Below, piece by piece: positions 1-12,613 of a DNA stretch of 64,000 bases; position 1 is the first letter of the stretch; each line of letters begins with the position of its first letter. The DNA is taken from positions 1,895,371 to 1,959,370 of the forward strand of contig VZRN01004407.1 in the NCBI GenBank assembly GCA_013397935.1, read 5' to 3'. The stretch is from Dasyornis broadbenti. Its lineage: Eukaryota; Chordata; Aves; Passeriformes; Dasyornithidae. Position numbers and translations under genes: made by a program. The notes below the pieces were generated by a model. The model had not been told where the DNA came from. It did no database searches and saw only the letters and a list, made by a program, of their open reading frames with translations.

Positions 1-249
1 GACCGCTCTATTAGTCATGTAATACAACACTGCAATGTTTTTTCACCTTGGTTTTAAAGACCTCTCCCTGAACCTTAACTGCTTGCTGATAGATTTGAGA
101 TTGCAGTGCTTCTCCTTCTCCTTTTTGCCTTGTAGATCTCCACCAGGCTGGAAGCTTTGGCAAATGGTTTGAGACCAATGTTTTCGGAAGAGAGGTATTG
201 TCAAAACTGGGGGTGTGTCTCTCTGAGCATTACTGCTGTGCCCAAGAGC

Positions 250-301
250 ATCACAGTATTCTGTGCTGGAAGGAACTCAAGGATCATCGAGTCCAGTTCT
301 T
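250..301 (-). repeat. CR1 LINE 3'-end fragment
   Basis: The plus strand shows the reverse complement of an avian CR1 3' end: ATCACAGTATTCTGTG, then a GGAAGGAACTCAAGGATCATCGAG-like block in which the usual form reads GGAAGGGACCTCAAGGATCATCGAGTCCA. Only about 50 bp are convincing and the homology fades after GTCCAGTTCT. The element is therefore strongly 5'-truncated or eroded. CR1 is the main LINE of birds and usually inserts as short 3' pieces without a poly(A) tail. Confidence 0.65.
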
Positions 302-832
302 AAGTATCACAAATTTACAGGTCCTGGAAGATCCCAAAGTAGGCAAGTGCTGAGCTGCAGCTCAATGCTTACAGCCAGCTTTGCACTTCACCGATCCCTG
401 GGCTTATCTGTGCCAAGCCGTGCCACAAAACATACACCATAACATCTAAGTCAATGCTGGCTGCCTGAAATCCCTGAGGCACCACCCAGCCACTACTCTG
501 GTGTTCCAAGCTTGGCCCCTGGTGGTGGTTGCAAGGAACTCGTTGTGGGATCTCCACATATCCCAAGGGCTCCTGCACCTCTCTGCAGGATGAACCAACA
601 CCTTAGTCTTAAAAGGCAGCAGTTTGGGTACTGGGTATGATGCTTCTTCTGTGTTTAATCTTAAGCTTTCCACTCTGTAAGTCAGAGTCACTACTTTGAA
701 ATACTTTTCTTTGGAAAAAGGAAACAGCAAAAAAATTATGTCCTCTCATATAAGTTGGAAAGAGACAGGATCCCCACCAACCTGACATATTTTGTTTAAT
801 TTTCCCTCAGAAAACAGTTAAAGGATGTGCTA

Positions 833-833
<1 letters not shown>

Positions 834-863
<30 letters not shown>
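834..863. repeat. Poly(A) tract, 30 nt
   Basis: An uninterrupted run of 30 A follows GTGCTAC. No AATAAA-type signal lies 10-30 bp upstream and no retrocopy is recognised before it. It creates lysine-rich and phenylalanine-rich pseudo-ORFs on the two strands. Confidence 0.9.
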
Positions 864-866
<3 letters not shown>

Positions 867-2956
867 AAGGGAACAGATTAGAAATATTCTGTGCCAAAAG
901 CAGCCAGCTTTGCCTTCGGGGAAGGTTGTATTTCAGCAGTTTTGCAGTGTGCTCCAAATGCTCTGCATGTGCCCACCCCTCACCTGCTGGGCTGTCAGCC
1001 TCCAGTTTGCTCCAGAGCTGACCTGTGAGGATATTGCTCATCTCATGTCCTGCTCGGCGAGAAAAAAACCCTGTGTGCTGCTGGAGCCAGGACCTGAGTA
1101 ACAGGGCTCCATTATCATTGGAGCAGGTATCTTGAAAGCCAGCCTGAAGCCTTAAAGAAACGTTGACTTCTGTCCTGAGGTCAGAAGGAATACACAGTGA
1201 GTACCACCAAATGAATTATTAATTGCACAGGTAAAAGAATGAGGCCGTTCCATCCTGAACTCAACCAGGATCCCTCAGGATTCTCCACAAAATACTAGGA
1301 GGATGGACATCTGATTTTGGAGACCTAATATATTTGCAGTCAATCAAACCGAAATTTAACTGTAAAAATATTGTTTCATGTAGAATTCCATGCTATGACA
1401 TGCAAAGATTGCTATATCTTTTACTACCTACTTGGAAGCAGTGCTTCTGTGATACAAACCAAGCAGGAACAGTATTTTGGCCAACCAGCCATGAGAGAAC
1501 TGTCAGGAAAACATAGGCTAAGCAAAATGAAGAGGTTATATTTTGCCAGTGCCTGTAAAACAAGTTGGGCAGTGAGATATTCTTAAGTATAGTTTTAGTC
1601 TTAACATGCATTTCATCAAGCTGCCAGAGAAATCCTGTTTTTCTTCTCCCTCTTTGATTTACTTCCCTCTACAGAATCACTGTGTAAATCTCTAAAGTTT
1701 TAGCTGCCTTGGAGACAAAGTCACACGGCTGAGAAATGTTGTATTGCCTAAGAAAGGTAGTGCATCATGGAAGCAAACGTCTCTAATACCCTGCTGAGGA
1801 TGTGATTACAGGTTACAAATGTGCAGTGATCCTAGGCCAAAGTTTATTGGCTGATCCTGCCCACAGTGAGCTCTCCCATATTTCCCTGGAGCTGATCCAC
1901 AGCTTTAGCAGTGCGGTACTATCCATGCAGTCAAAAGAGAAGACCATGATCCTTCCCTCATTCTCTTCCTCACAAATTAAAAGTCCCCCAATTTGCTACA
2001 CAGGTTTAGTACATTATTCACGTTTGCTGAGAACAACTTCCAGCTGCAGGAAACCAAAGATGAAAAACTCTGAGTGCGACAGCTGACTGCACTCAGGCCA
2101 TCCACATGCTTTTCCTACCATTCTTACCCCTTCCTTGCTGGGTGTGGGCTTGCTAAAGCTTCTGCAGTTTGAGGCTTACACCTGGTAAAAGCTACACAAG
2201 CACAAAAATGATTTTATTTGGTCCAGAAAAGAAGCAAGCACATATTCTGCAAGTCAGTGGTTGTTCTGCTTTGTGGAGTCAGAACACTTCAGGATCTTCT
2301 GTGCTGGCTTCCAGCATACAACAGTAGCAACGAAAAATCAGATTTTTCAACTAGCAGTAAAATTCAACTCAATTAAAGAAGGACCCCAGACAGGGGCAGT
2401 ACCTTCTGCAACTCATCATCAGAGAATTACTGTGGTTTCAGGTACAGCTCAAGCACTTTGCTGACTGTGGAGAATTATTTGCATGCTCCTCAGTGTACCT
2501 ATAGCATTTACTAAGCAATTGTTACCAGTTGCTTAAAGAGATCACAAAGGACCTTCCCTCCACCCATGAGTTGCCTTAGAGCAGACCAATATTCCAAGAC
2601 GACATACTGGACATTTGGTCTGACTGCTATATCTTATGGAAATGACAGATTGCTAATCTGGGAAAAGGAAAATAACTTCTCACCTAATAAAATCATCTAC
2701 TTTTTTCCTCCCTCTGCAGCATGAGCATCTCACTATTGATAACTCTCATTTTGCAATAATTCTGTGTCTCTGGCCCCCATTGGTATCTCCTGTACAGGGA
2801 CTCAGAGACAACTACTAAAACGTGTTAACACATAGCAAAGATTTCCAGAAAACCATCAGTGTTTTCTTAGAGATTTAGGAAAGAAGAACTGCCACCTTAC
2901 CAGCAGAGACCTTTCAAAACCATACAGATATTCCTCAGTCAAAAAAAAAAAAAAAA

Positions 2957-3002
2957 NNNNNNNNNNNNNNNNNNNNNNNNNNNNNNNNNNNNNNNNNNNN
3001 NN
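2957..3002. other. Assembly gap (46 N)
   Basis: A run of 46 N is directly preceded by 16 A (2941-2956). A homopolymer at the gap edge suggests that assembly or base calling failed there. The true gap length and content are unknown. Confidence 0.97.
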
Positions 3003-3338
3003 CCAATAAGAGCTCACAGGGGTTTTTTTCTTACAAAGAGAAGGTTTGTCAATAGGCTACCTCTAGGACTCCTGCCATTGTAAACCTACACTGAACAACA
3101 CGTGCTACAGGTGTTACCACCCATCGCCCGGAGAGGACTCTCTCACATGCCAGATGGGATGGGTTTGTTCCACATTTAATGAGACTGTTCTACAAGTGTT
3201 CTGGCCATTTTGACCACACAGCTTTGCAACCTGCAGTGAAACTTCTATTAAACAGTCCATTTGAATAATCCTTAAATGCTTACCTACATCTTTAAAAGTA
3301 TAGCATAGAAAAAAAGGTACAATTTACAGTTAAATGGT

Positions 3339-3422
3339 ACTTGTAAAGGATAAACAGTTGGTTTATCACTTTTACAATGGGAGTGATAAACCAACTGTTA
3401 TTGTTTGATGCTTCTTACAAGT
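3339..3422. repeat. Long inverted repeat / hairpin
   Basis: The segment 3353-3370 (AACAGTTGGTTTATCACT) is perfectly complementary to 3382-3399, giving an 18-bp uninterrupted stem with an 11-nt loop. A second outer arm, ACTTGTAA at 3339-3346, pairs with TTACAAGT at 3415-3422, separated from the inner stem by an asymmetric internal loop of 6 and 15 nt. The size resembles a small-RNA precursor or a tiny palindromic MITE. It matches no microRNA that I recognise. The structure is seen directly; any function is unproven. Confidence 0.75.
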
Positions 3423-3583
3423 GAAAAAAATAACCTCCACTCACATTAGCTTGCGCACTTCTTTTAATAAAACAGAGGCGGATTCATCTGCTTTCACCAT
3501 TGCAAACACCCCACATGTAAATCACAAATCTCTCTTAATACAGCAAAGACACATGCAAGTTTATAGTGTCCTAATGTCACAGG

Positions 3584-3628
3584 ATAATAATAATAATAAA
3601 AACAACAACAACAATAATATTAATAAAC
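3584..3628. repeat. AAT/AAC microsatellite
   Basis: A compound trinucleotide repeat: ATA/AAT units, then four AAC units, then irregular AAT-rich sequence. This is simple-sequence DNA and probably length-polymorphic. Confidence 0.85.
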
Positions 3629-4860
3629 AATTGTCATCAATATTAAGATGCATCCTGTATTTTTTGTAGACATTTTTCTGATCTCAGTTCTCTATTCATC
3701 AATGGAAATTTTGGCCAAATGGAAGTTTGATTTGGTAGTAATGGAAAAACATTAATCATTGGGTTAATGAGGAAGAGCAGAATAAATTTTAGGGTATATT
3801 TTTTAAGAATTAAAATCACATAAGTAATAATAACTTGTAGCAACAAATGTTTGTTTCAGACTAACATAGATTTGGCAATTTATCTCCTTGTCAAGTGGGT
3901 TTTTTAAGGTTATTTGACCTGGAGAGACTCAAGAAAGCATTCAAACTCCTATCCTCATTCTGTTCCCACAAACTCATATTTCATATTTTGAATTAATTCC
4001 AAAATTGCCTCCTTGGTATTATGGGGTAAAAATTCACTTTAGTCTGTAAGATGCAGCAGCACTGCTGTGGAGAGAACAATACAAACCCAAACTCACTCAC
4101 ATGAACAGATGAGAAATGTAGCCTGACAGAATTTCTGTAGTTTTATACAGGAGGAATTAAAAACAGGGCATTTCTGTAATAGTCACGGACATTCATGACC
4201 ATTATCAGAACAGAAAATACCAGGTAACAGTCAAGAAAGAGAGCAGTTTACCTACCACCCCCAATTCAGTTTAGAGCTACTGCATGGCATGAGTTTCATT
4301 ACATCAGTTTAGCACTGAAAGCACAGAAATTTCTCCCAGACATTACCACTGGGGAAAGCATTAAGCTTCCAACCATATTTTGGCACAGCTTGTCATGAAA
4401 AATATAAAAGCTTTCCTTTGTAGAGTGGATATTTTATCATTGTGATTGGGCTCAGAATTCCTGGGAAGGAGGGGGAAGGAATTTTGCCCTTTGATTAGCT
4501 CCAGATCAGTCACTTGTGATGGAGACAGCCACACCACCACCAGTGCTGTGTCTACTGCTGAAAAGAGCTGTGACTCCTTTACCTCCTCTCTCCCCCTCCC
4601 CAGAGATAATTTTCAGAGCAGGTAGTGATGTGAATAAGGTGAATGAACAGACGTTTTATGGGTCGTTTGTCATAGTTATGCCAAAGCAAGGAAATATTCA
4701 CCTGCAGTTAAAGAAAGAACTTTGGGAAGAAGCGCTAACACTTCTTTTACCCATTTGCTCCATGCATTCTACCTTTCCAGAATCGGATTTCAAAAACATA
4801 AGTATTCTTGACCTATTTGGAAACTCTTTACCTCCAGCTGATATATTTATTCCTACTACA

Positions 4861-4920
4861 GCTAAAATAAAAAAAAATAAAAAAAAAAAAAAAAAGAAAA
4901 AGCAAAAAAAAAAGAAAAAA
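4861..4920. repeat. A-rich low-complexity tract
   Basis: About 60 bp that is almost entirely A with scattered T, G and C interruptions (for example AAAAATAAA, AAAGAAAAAGC). No retrocopy or CR1 is recognisable upstream. Confidence 0.85.
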
Positions 4921-7900
4921 GCTTTCAATTTCTTGGAGCAAGGGCCACATATTGGAAGACAGTAAGCATAGCAGTTAACATCACAAATTACTGCAAATTG
5001 AGTCCTAGCTGTAATTTACATTTCATTTCATTTTTCCCTGGTAGATGGTAGCGTGAATTTTATTATATTTGATGTGTATTAACGCAGAGTTAAGAAAGAC
5101 TAAATATGCAGCTTCCTGAAGAAAGCACACAATGGTTAGGATAGAGAATGAGTTAATTGAGGTTACAGGTATCCATCAGCTAAGAGTACACCAGGAAGGT
5201 AACAAACAAATCAGGATTTCTGTCTGTTCCTGATTGTACCATTGATTCCCTACATGACTTTTAAAAAGACATTTCCAACATGGGTGTCTGCTGAGAATTT
5301 CAGTGTGTGCACACTTGAAGATCCACAAAGTTGGGACATCAGTGTAAATTAGTTTTCCATTACTGGAACTGGCAACTAACTTAGCAGATATGAAAATTGT
5401 TTACATAAAAAGAAAAAAAAAATTGTCAAGTCTAGCACATCACTGTTATTAGAGTGCAATCTTTTTCAGAACAGACCTTCTCAGAGAAGCATCTTTTTAT
5501 CTGTCTTTCAGTGTTCCAATGTGTGGAAGAATAGTAATATCTCCTTTGTGAATAAAATGTAGGAGAAGCAAGTTACTGTGTCAGGTTCCTGCATTCCTCA
5601 GTGCTGGGAACAAAGAAGTCTGTAGCTAAAACCTGCTGCCCACCTGCAGCTCTGACCTGACCCCAGGCAGCCAGAGGGCACCTGAACATAAAATTGTCTT
5701 TGCAATTAGACAGGCATTTTAAAATTGCAGGATTTTAATGGGATTGCTTGGAATATACCAAGCAGTAACATGTACATAAAGAATTCTAAAACATCTCAGA
5801 TGCCTTTTATTGTAAGAAACATCTGTTATTTCCAGCTGAAATTCACATTGTGCTCCAAATATCTTGTGCCTTATCTCTGCTGAAGAAGCAGCAAAACTAC
5901 ATATTGGTGGCCTAAACAACAGACCGTGTTCTGCATAATTTTTCCTAAGCAACCCAGCACAATGAATTCTGGAAACATCTGTTGTGATGTTTCTGATGAG
6001 CAGGGACCAGATCTTTTTCGTCATGTCTCACCTATCATCCTACATGAGGAAGATACCCAGACATCCCACTCAGGTGACTCAACACTATAAAAAGAAGCTC
6101 TGCCATCCTTGCATGAAACAGAGCAGGAACCCATTTAAGAAGGAGATATAATGGGATGTGAAACAGGGGAAAAGGGAAGTGAAAGGAAACACAGAGAAGC
6201 AAGTGGATGACCTTTCCAGTGACATGGTCCCTGATCACTTCTTGAACTCTACTGCTCACTTTCAGATTCAGTTGTGCTCTCATTGTTAGAGCCTGGCAGC
6301 TTCTCTTTTGTGTGGGGAGACTCTATGTGCTGCACAGAAAAATGTGGATGTGAGAAAAAGAAAAAAATCAATGATTCTGCATTTAAGCATTATTGTGTTT
6401 AGTTACAGGCTGAAAAAAAGTGAGCACAACCTGGATCTAATCTTTCTCCAATTCAAACACCAGGCTTAGTTTTAGCCTGCACACAGCATCATTGCCTGCA
6501 CACAACTCCCCAGTATGTTTCACCTGGCAGACTGTTTTTGTTCACACTGTTGTGCATGCACTGTAAAACACCTGCTATGTCCCTCTCTTGAGGGTGACTG
6601 CATTTCTGGGGTGGGTGAAGGGATTTCTCTATCCAGAGTAATCTCTAATCAGCTGTTTCTTTTTCAGAATGAAAGGTGATATATAAATGTAAATGGTATT
6701 TCAGTGCCCATCTTTCACTTGCTTTTGCAACATGGAGAAGCGTGCTTTATTACAATTTCATCTACAGAAAAAACACTTTCCAAGACATCTTTTAGCTTGC
6801 TACTGACACATATTAGCATCTAAAGCAGAAAAGCCCTCCATTATTATTTTTAAATTATGAAAACACTATTCCTTCTCAAACCTGTCACCTGCTATAGATC
6901 TTAATCAGCTTCAGTCCCATTATGGCAACTCCTGCTGCAGTGAACAGGGTTTGGAAAGAATTTGCCACCCAGGGAAAAATTATTTTCTTTTCAGTGGGAT
7001 CCACAGCATTTAAAAAAAACATATGGTAGCATATGCCCTGTGATATATCCTATTGAATGCTAAATGTTAGAATTGTATAAACCCCAAATTCTGGGTAGTT
7101 TTCAGCTTCCCATTGAAGTTCTGCCTTGGAAACATTATTAGGGCAGGCTGCCAGATGAAAGAGAGTAGAAACACTCCTAGGAAAGACATGCTTTTTTTTG
7201 TCTTTTGCCTTTACTAAGTAGTTGCAGCCAAATGATGCGTGGCTGGTGGTACTTAAACAAAGAAGCAGACACTGGGGAGTTTTCTTTTTGTTCTAAATCA
7301 TCTTTGTTCTCCTTGTCTAGCTAGCCATGAACATAGTTATGACAGATAAACCTCTGACACTACCATGACCTGCGGTCCCGTTTGTGGATCGTATTTCCCC
7401 CTTTTAAATGTCTTGATCATTTAAAAAATACCCTACAGAAGAAAACCCTATATAAAATATTCGCTGAGACGTTGGTTGTTTTACTGGAAGTTTCCTGTGA
7501 AAGCCATGGGTTCTCTTCACCCCCAACATCCTCACCCAGCTCAGTCTCTTGCAATGGGCAAGAATATCCAATTTTTCTTTGGCAAATCTGAAACCTCAAC
7601 CACACATTCTCAGGAGAGGCAGGAGAATGGCATCTCTAAGACTACAGTCAATATCTGAAGGCCCATTCCTGTCATCACAGCACAACATTAATGGTAGGGC
7701 AGAAAATGAAGCCACTATTCTTCACTATGCCGTTGGCTGGCAGAGTAATCCCAGATAAACCATCCAATTTCACTCAAGTCATCTTTCTTGGGCTATGAAG
7801 CGGGTCTGCTAACTCCCGCATTTTCCAGCCCATTTTGAGAGTATAAAAATCAAAGATATTTATACTTACAAATGAACTTCTGCTAGGAATCAGGATAGAA

Positions 7901-10113
7901 AGGGTATGTGTATAAAGAGGCCACACTATGTTATTAGCAATCCAGTTCTATTTAGTAGTAAAATGTTAAAAACCAAACATAATAACATAAACAAACTAGC
8001 AAAAAAAGCAAAACTCTGATGCAGGACAGAAGAGCTGCTTCCGTGTTTCTCGTTCTCTTTATTTCCCAGCTCCTCTGCTTGCCTTCTTGCAATACAGTAC
8101 CTTTGTTGCTTTTCTACATTTTTTCTTTTATCTACCACTCGTAGGGTACGCTGGTACGAGTTTCACACAAGTAGCACTGAAGGCACTAAAAATTCCTTAC
8201 TTATGACTTATACCAGCGTCACATTCTTATTCTCCATTTGCCTCCTGTTAGAGGTTACGAAGATGCAGACAAATAGAGACATACTGCAATTTTCTATGCT
8301 GATGGCAAAATAGAAGCAAAACAATTTTGTTTTTACGCAGATTCAACGTCTCCTAAAGGATACCTTTACACTGATGCTTCACTGTTCTTTTAGGAGCTCT
8401 TTACCAATACCTTGCATTCCCTCGATTGCTCAGTTGGGCTCTATTAAAAAATAAATATCTAGCTACTGCAAAGTGTGGTTTTGTATTTAACAATACTGGA
8501 TTTTAATTATCTCTTCCTCTATTCCCCTTAATTTTAACTATCTTATTGTTTACCTTGATAAATTAACTGTTCTTTTCTCTACTTACATATTATCTCTCCA
8601 GTTAATCATTATTATGCACTACTTTGACTTGTACTAAAGTTACGTTTTTGACTTCCCCTGCTACTAATTACTTTTAAACTCTCTCCTGCTGAACATTTCT
8701 TCTCCAGTAGGATCCAGTTTAACACTCTGTGTGAGCAACTGGGTACCATAACTGAAACGAGGCTGCATTTTGTCCCTGAGAGAGACAAAATACCTTCCCA
8801 AATTTCTGGTTTGACCTTTAAAAGAAAGTTTGCTGGAAAATAAAGGCATGGGCTATGAATTGCACACAAATTTATACAGGAGATGACTTGTCTCATCTGT
8901 ACAATATGGCTTCCCAGTTGGTTTGGCAGCAGCCTGAAAATGCAAAACAGGAAGAGCATCTGGACATCTTTTTAGTATCATCAGTAAAAGAACTTCTCTG
9001 CAGATGGAGAGCTCAGGGGTTTGATCTTGGCAGGGCTGATCACTCTCAGCAACTGAGAGCTACCTCATCCCACAGAAATGGATTTTATTTCTTGCAGTTG
9101 AGAGAAGGGTGACACCGAGTTGCTGCTGGTCTCAGCCATGCTCTTTCTCTGCCAAAGCCACCATGACCCAACCCATAGAAAGTTCAAAGGAATGGAATGC
9201 CCCTGTCCTTTCTCTTATTGACAGCTTCTCTGTACTAACAGTAACATTTCCTACCACCCCACTGGCGAAGTGTAGCATTTTCTCTGTTCAGCCCCTCTGA
9301 GATTAAAAAACCCCAAAATATCAGTGACCCTGCCTTCCTTACAGGCTAGTTTCTCCACAAGCATACGTATACATTACCACCAACTACAGGTATGCCTAGC
9401 TTAACTCTGTTGCTTCACTTGTTGAAGTAAATTTCTCAAAGTCTCTACTTCCCACCTATACTTTGCTCCAGTCTCTAATAAATCCACTGCACTCCTGAAA
9501 AATGTGAATGAAACGAGTAACCTTCCCATTGCTTGACCAAGCATGTCTGGATATTGTGTTCACATTTAGTGCAAGTGCCCTCCCTGAAGAAAGCCAAAAG
9601 CAAGAGCATACCCTACACGCTTTCCCAAGCTGAATGATAATGATATTGTACTCTTGGAATTATGTTTTTTTGCACTTGAAACAAGTAGATTAACAATATA
9701 AACAATATAAACGTTGCCAATTTCAAAAGGAACTATTGAAAGCATGTGGAACATGACACCGTTGTTTCATGAGAGATTATTTTCACATGTGGGTCTGTGA
9801 AACACAGCAGACAAAATTATCCAAGACCACCTTATAGGGAAAAACAATTACCCCTCACCTTGGAGAAGGTTTACTGCTTGAATCAGACTGACACTACAGA
9901 GGGTAGAGCCACTTGCCAGTCAACTGAGTCCACAATGGCAGGAGGGAGAAGGGTAAGACAGGGAACAGCAAGCACTGTCCAAGCTGTCCAGCCATTCCAT
10001 ATGCAGATTTCAAGCACAGCCTATGGAAAATTACCACAGACACATGCTCAACAGACTCCAAACACATAAGGAAAACTCTGCTAGCTTTGTGTAGTTGTAT
10101 ATATATACACGAA

Positions 10114-10134
10114 GTGTATATGCAGCATATACAC
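10114..10134. repeat. AT-rich palindrome
   Basis: GTGTATATGC and GCATATACAC are perfect 10-bp inverted arms around one central A. They lie inside a TATA-rich patch (about 10095-10145) that includes further alternating TA. Such sequence can extrude cruciforms, but no function is implied. Confidence 0.7.
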
Positions 10135-12566
10135 ACAATATATTGGAAATAGACATCCTGCAAGAGAAATCTGGTACAAACACTGCATGAAATTTGTGAG
10201 AGCATGTCCTAGTGCTCCAAATGAGCAATAGGGATGTGAAATTACTCGTGCCAGAGGTGCCTTTTATGGGCACCAGTAGAAATAGCCCTGGATTCACTGC
10301 TCACACAGCTACATATACTGTATGTATTGCTGCTGTACCGAGAGAGACACAAGCCAGTGAATTCATGTCAGTCATGAGCTCTGCAGTCTCCATAATGCCC
10401 AGAGCTGCTTATTTGCAAAAACACTGGAATTTTGCCAGTTACAGATCTGAGGTGATGGCTGGTCTGCTATCTATAGCACTGAGCTCCTCTGCTTGGTTAC
10501 CTGCTGGTAAATAGGACTTCGGGTTCTGCAGTTGTTGAACACGCTGCTGTATTTAGCAGTAATACTAAAGGCAGACAGCTTCCTGTACTGAGTACATAAA
10601 TAGTAAGTACATATATGACTTGAGAACTAAGTATTAGTACATCACAGGCTCCAGTTTTGCCTAGATGGATTCTGGGAGTACTGAGAAAGTGCTGTGCAAA
10701 ACACTTATTTCCAGAATTCCAGTACACCATCTTGTATTATACAACTGTATCACCTATCATTTTCCATGAGGCATTCTGCATCATAAAAGCTTGAAACAAA
10801 CATCTAAAATGACATTATCAAAGGAAGTGAAACTTCTGACTGACGCTCATCAATAGTGGTGACACGAAAGAAGAGTGGAGAGATTTGTCTCGGCATGGAC
10901 TTGAGAGCTAATCTAAGTTATAATGATCGATAGTCATCATCTGAGCACTGAGGAGTTGTGTTTGCAGAACCCTGGGGTATAAAGGGCCTCTCTACCCCGA
11001 TCCACAGTATGGATGAAGGTTACCTACTACAGCAGGAGAACAGGGACCTCACAATAGTTAACACACGCTACAGTTTAGCCCTGTTTTATATATGTGCATT
11101 AAAAGGCATGGATATGCGTTCATTTCTTGTCACAGAAAGAAGGCCCTGATTGGCTTGTAGGTATACTACAGGAATGGAAGAGAAGAAGCTGAGTTTTACC
11201 AAATTCCTCTTTAGCAAACAGCAAATGACTTTGTTTTTTTCCCTGGGCACATCAACTTTATAGACTGAGACTGAAACCTGACCCAGACAATGCTGTTCTC
11301 CTTGAGGAACTCACAACCCTCCATTTTTAGCTCCTGCATCACAGTGTTAGACATTAGTAGTTTGCTGAATCTCATGCTTGTTTTTGAACATGTTGCATCG
11401 GTAGTTAGTTTCAAGATGTCTTGCAGAGGGATATAAATAGATTGGGGCATTCATGGAATGGGATGAAACTGAAGAAGTCGAAATGCCGAATTCTGCATCT
11501 AGGACAGAGTAACTAACACCAGGCACAAGTATAAATTGGGAGAAGAGTGGCTGGGGAGCAGCCATATAGAAAGAGACATCAAATTCAAATACCTTACAGA
11601 TCACTATTCTTTGATCAATCAGAAGTGACACAGATATGTGAGGATGTGAACTGTCTGATGATCAGCAAACTGATCTGTACAGAAGAAACTGAAAACATGA
11701 CAATTTTCCTTGTTTGCCCTCAGCTCACTAGAGGCACAGAGAGATGATCACTAGGTATCATCAGCTGCACAATTACCTATACTATACCACAGCTGTAGGA
11801 GAGTGAATCAAAGGTGCTTGTTTAGTGGACAAGATAAGAAAAAACCTGTTCTTTATGCCTTTAACAGTCCCAAATGATACTGCTCCTGAGGGTATTACTA
11901 TAGCACTTTGGAATTCAGAATTAAATTTCCTTGTTAGAGATGTGATTTAAAGTGATTGACTTACTATTCCTAAACGCTTAAGCAGTAAATCTCCTAAAGC
12001 CAGTACTAACAGCTATTATCTCTAAGGCTCCATGGCACAGGGATAGCAATACTCACTACACAAAGGAGTGTCCCTCCTCTACATGGCAGGCATTAGGCTT
12101 GTTGTCAGAGTGATCCTGAGGAATAAGGTGTGTTCCTTCCATTTGCTTCTAAGGGTATTTGTTGCCCCTGAGGAGCAGGGAAGGGGAGGTGTGGGATGTT
12201 GTTTGTAGCATGTAACAGTGTGCAAGGAGTCATATGCTGCTCTGCCTATGGGACAGACCAAAATACACAGCCTCTTTTCTCAAGGTTTTGCAGCAGTGTC
12301 AGCTCCAGATGACATTGTGGTCAGAGGGGACAGTGCAGCCCCACACCTCCCTAAGGACTAAGCCAGGACTCTTCACAGAAACAGCAGGAGCAAGAAGCTC
12401 TCCTACAGAAGCAGCATGTTGACAAGTGCTATAGTATGGCACAAGGTCAGTCATCTGTGTTATCATGTAAATCAAAGAGAATTTTTAACCATCTGCTCAT
12501 ATGTGCTGATGCCTGGGAAATTTAACAAAGACACAGAGTAGTACAATTAGCTGAGGAAAGAAAATA

Positions 12567-12613
12567 ATGAGAGCTTAGTTGCATTTAAAATGAGAGCTTA
12601 GTTGTATTTCAAA
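12567..12613. repeat. 23-bp tandem duplication
   Basis: Two adjacent copies, 12567-12589 and 12590-12613, both begin ATGAGAGCTTAGTTG. They differ by one substitution and by a small change near the end (TTTAAA against TTTCAAA). It looks like a simple local duplication of moderate age. Confidence 0.8.

Larger units (their letters stand above)
1..2956. other. Non-coding stretch, left end
   Basis: No gene is recognised here. Open frames on both strands stay below about 95 codons and show no domain, signal peptide or codon bias. Apart from the CR1 scrap at 250-301 and the 30-nt poly(A) at 834-863, the sequence looks unique and AT-rich. The stretch ends in a poly(A) run that abuts the N gap. Confidence 0.6.
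3003..10080. other. Non-coding stretch
   Basis: No gene is recognised. The longest frame (plus strand, 4516-4965) runs through the A-rich tract at 4861-4919, which removes stop codons and yields a lysine-only tail, so it is not credible. Apart from the hairpin, microsatellite and A-rich tract listed separately, nothing identifiable was found. Confidence 0.6.

Noticed and set aside
4516..4965. Plus-strand ORF of 149 codons
   Set aside because: Its length depends on the A-rich tract at 4861-4919, which encodes a lysine run. There is no domain, and a frame over the same tract on the other strand gives polyphenylalanine.
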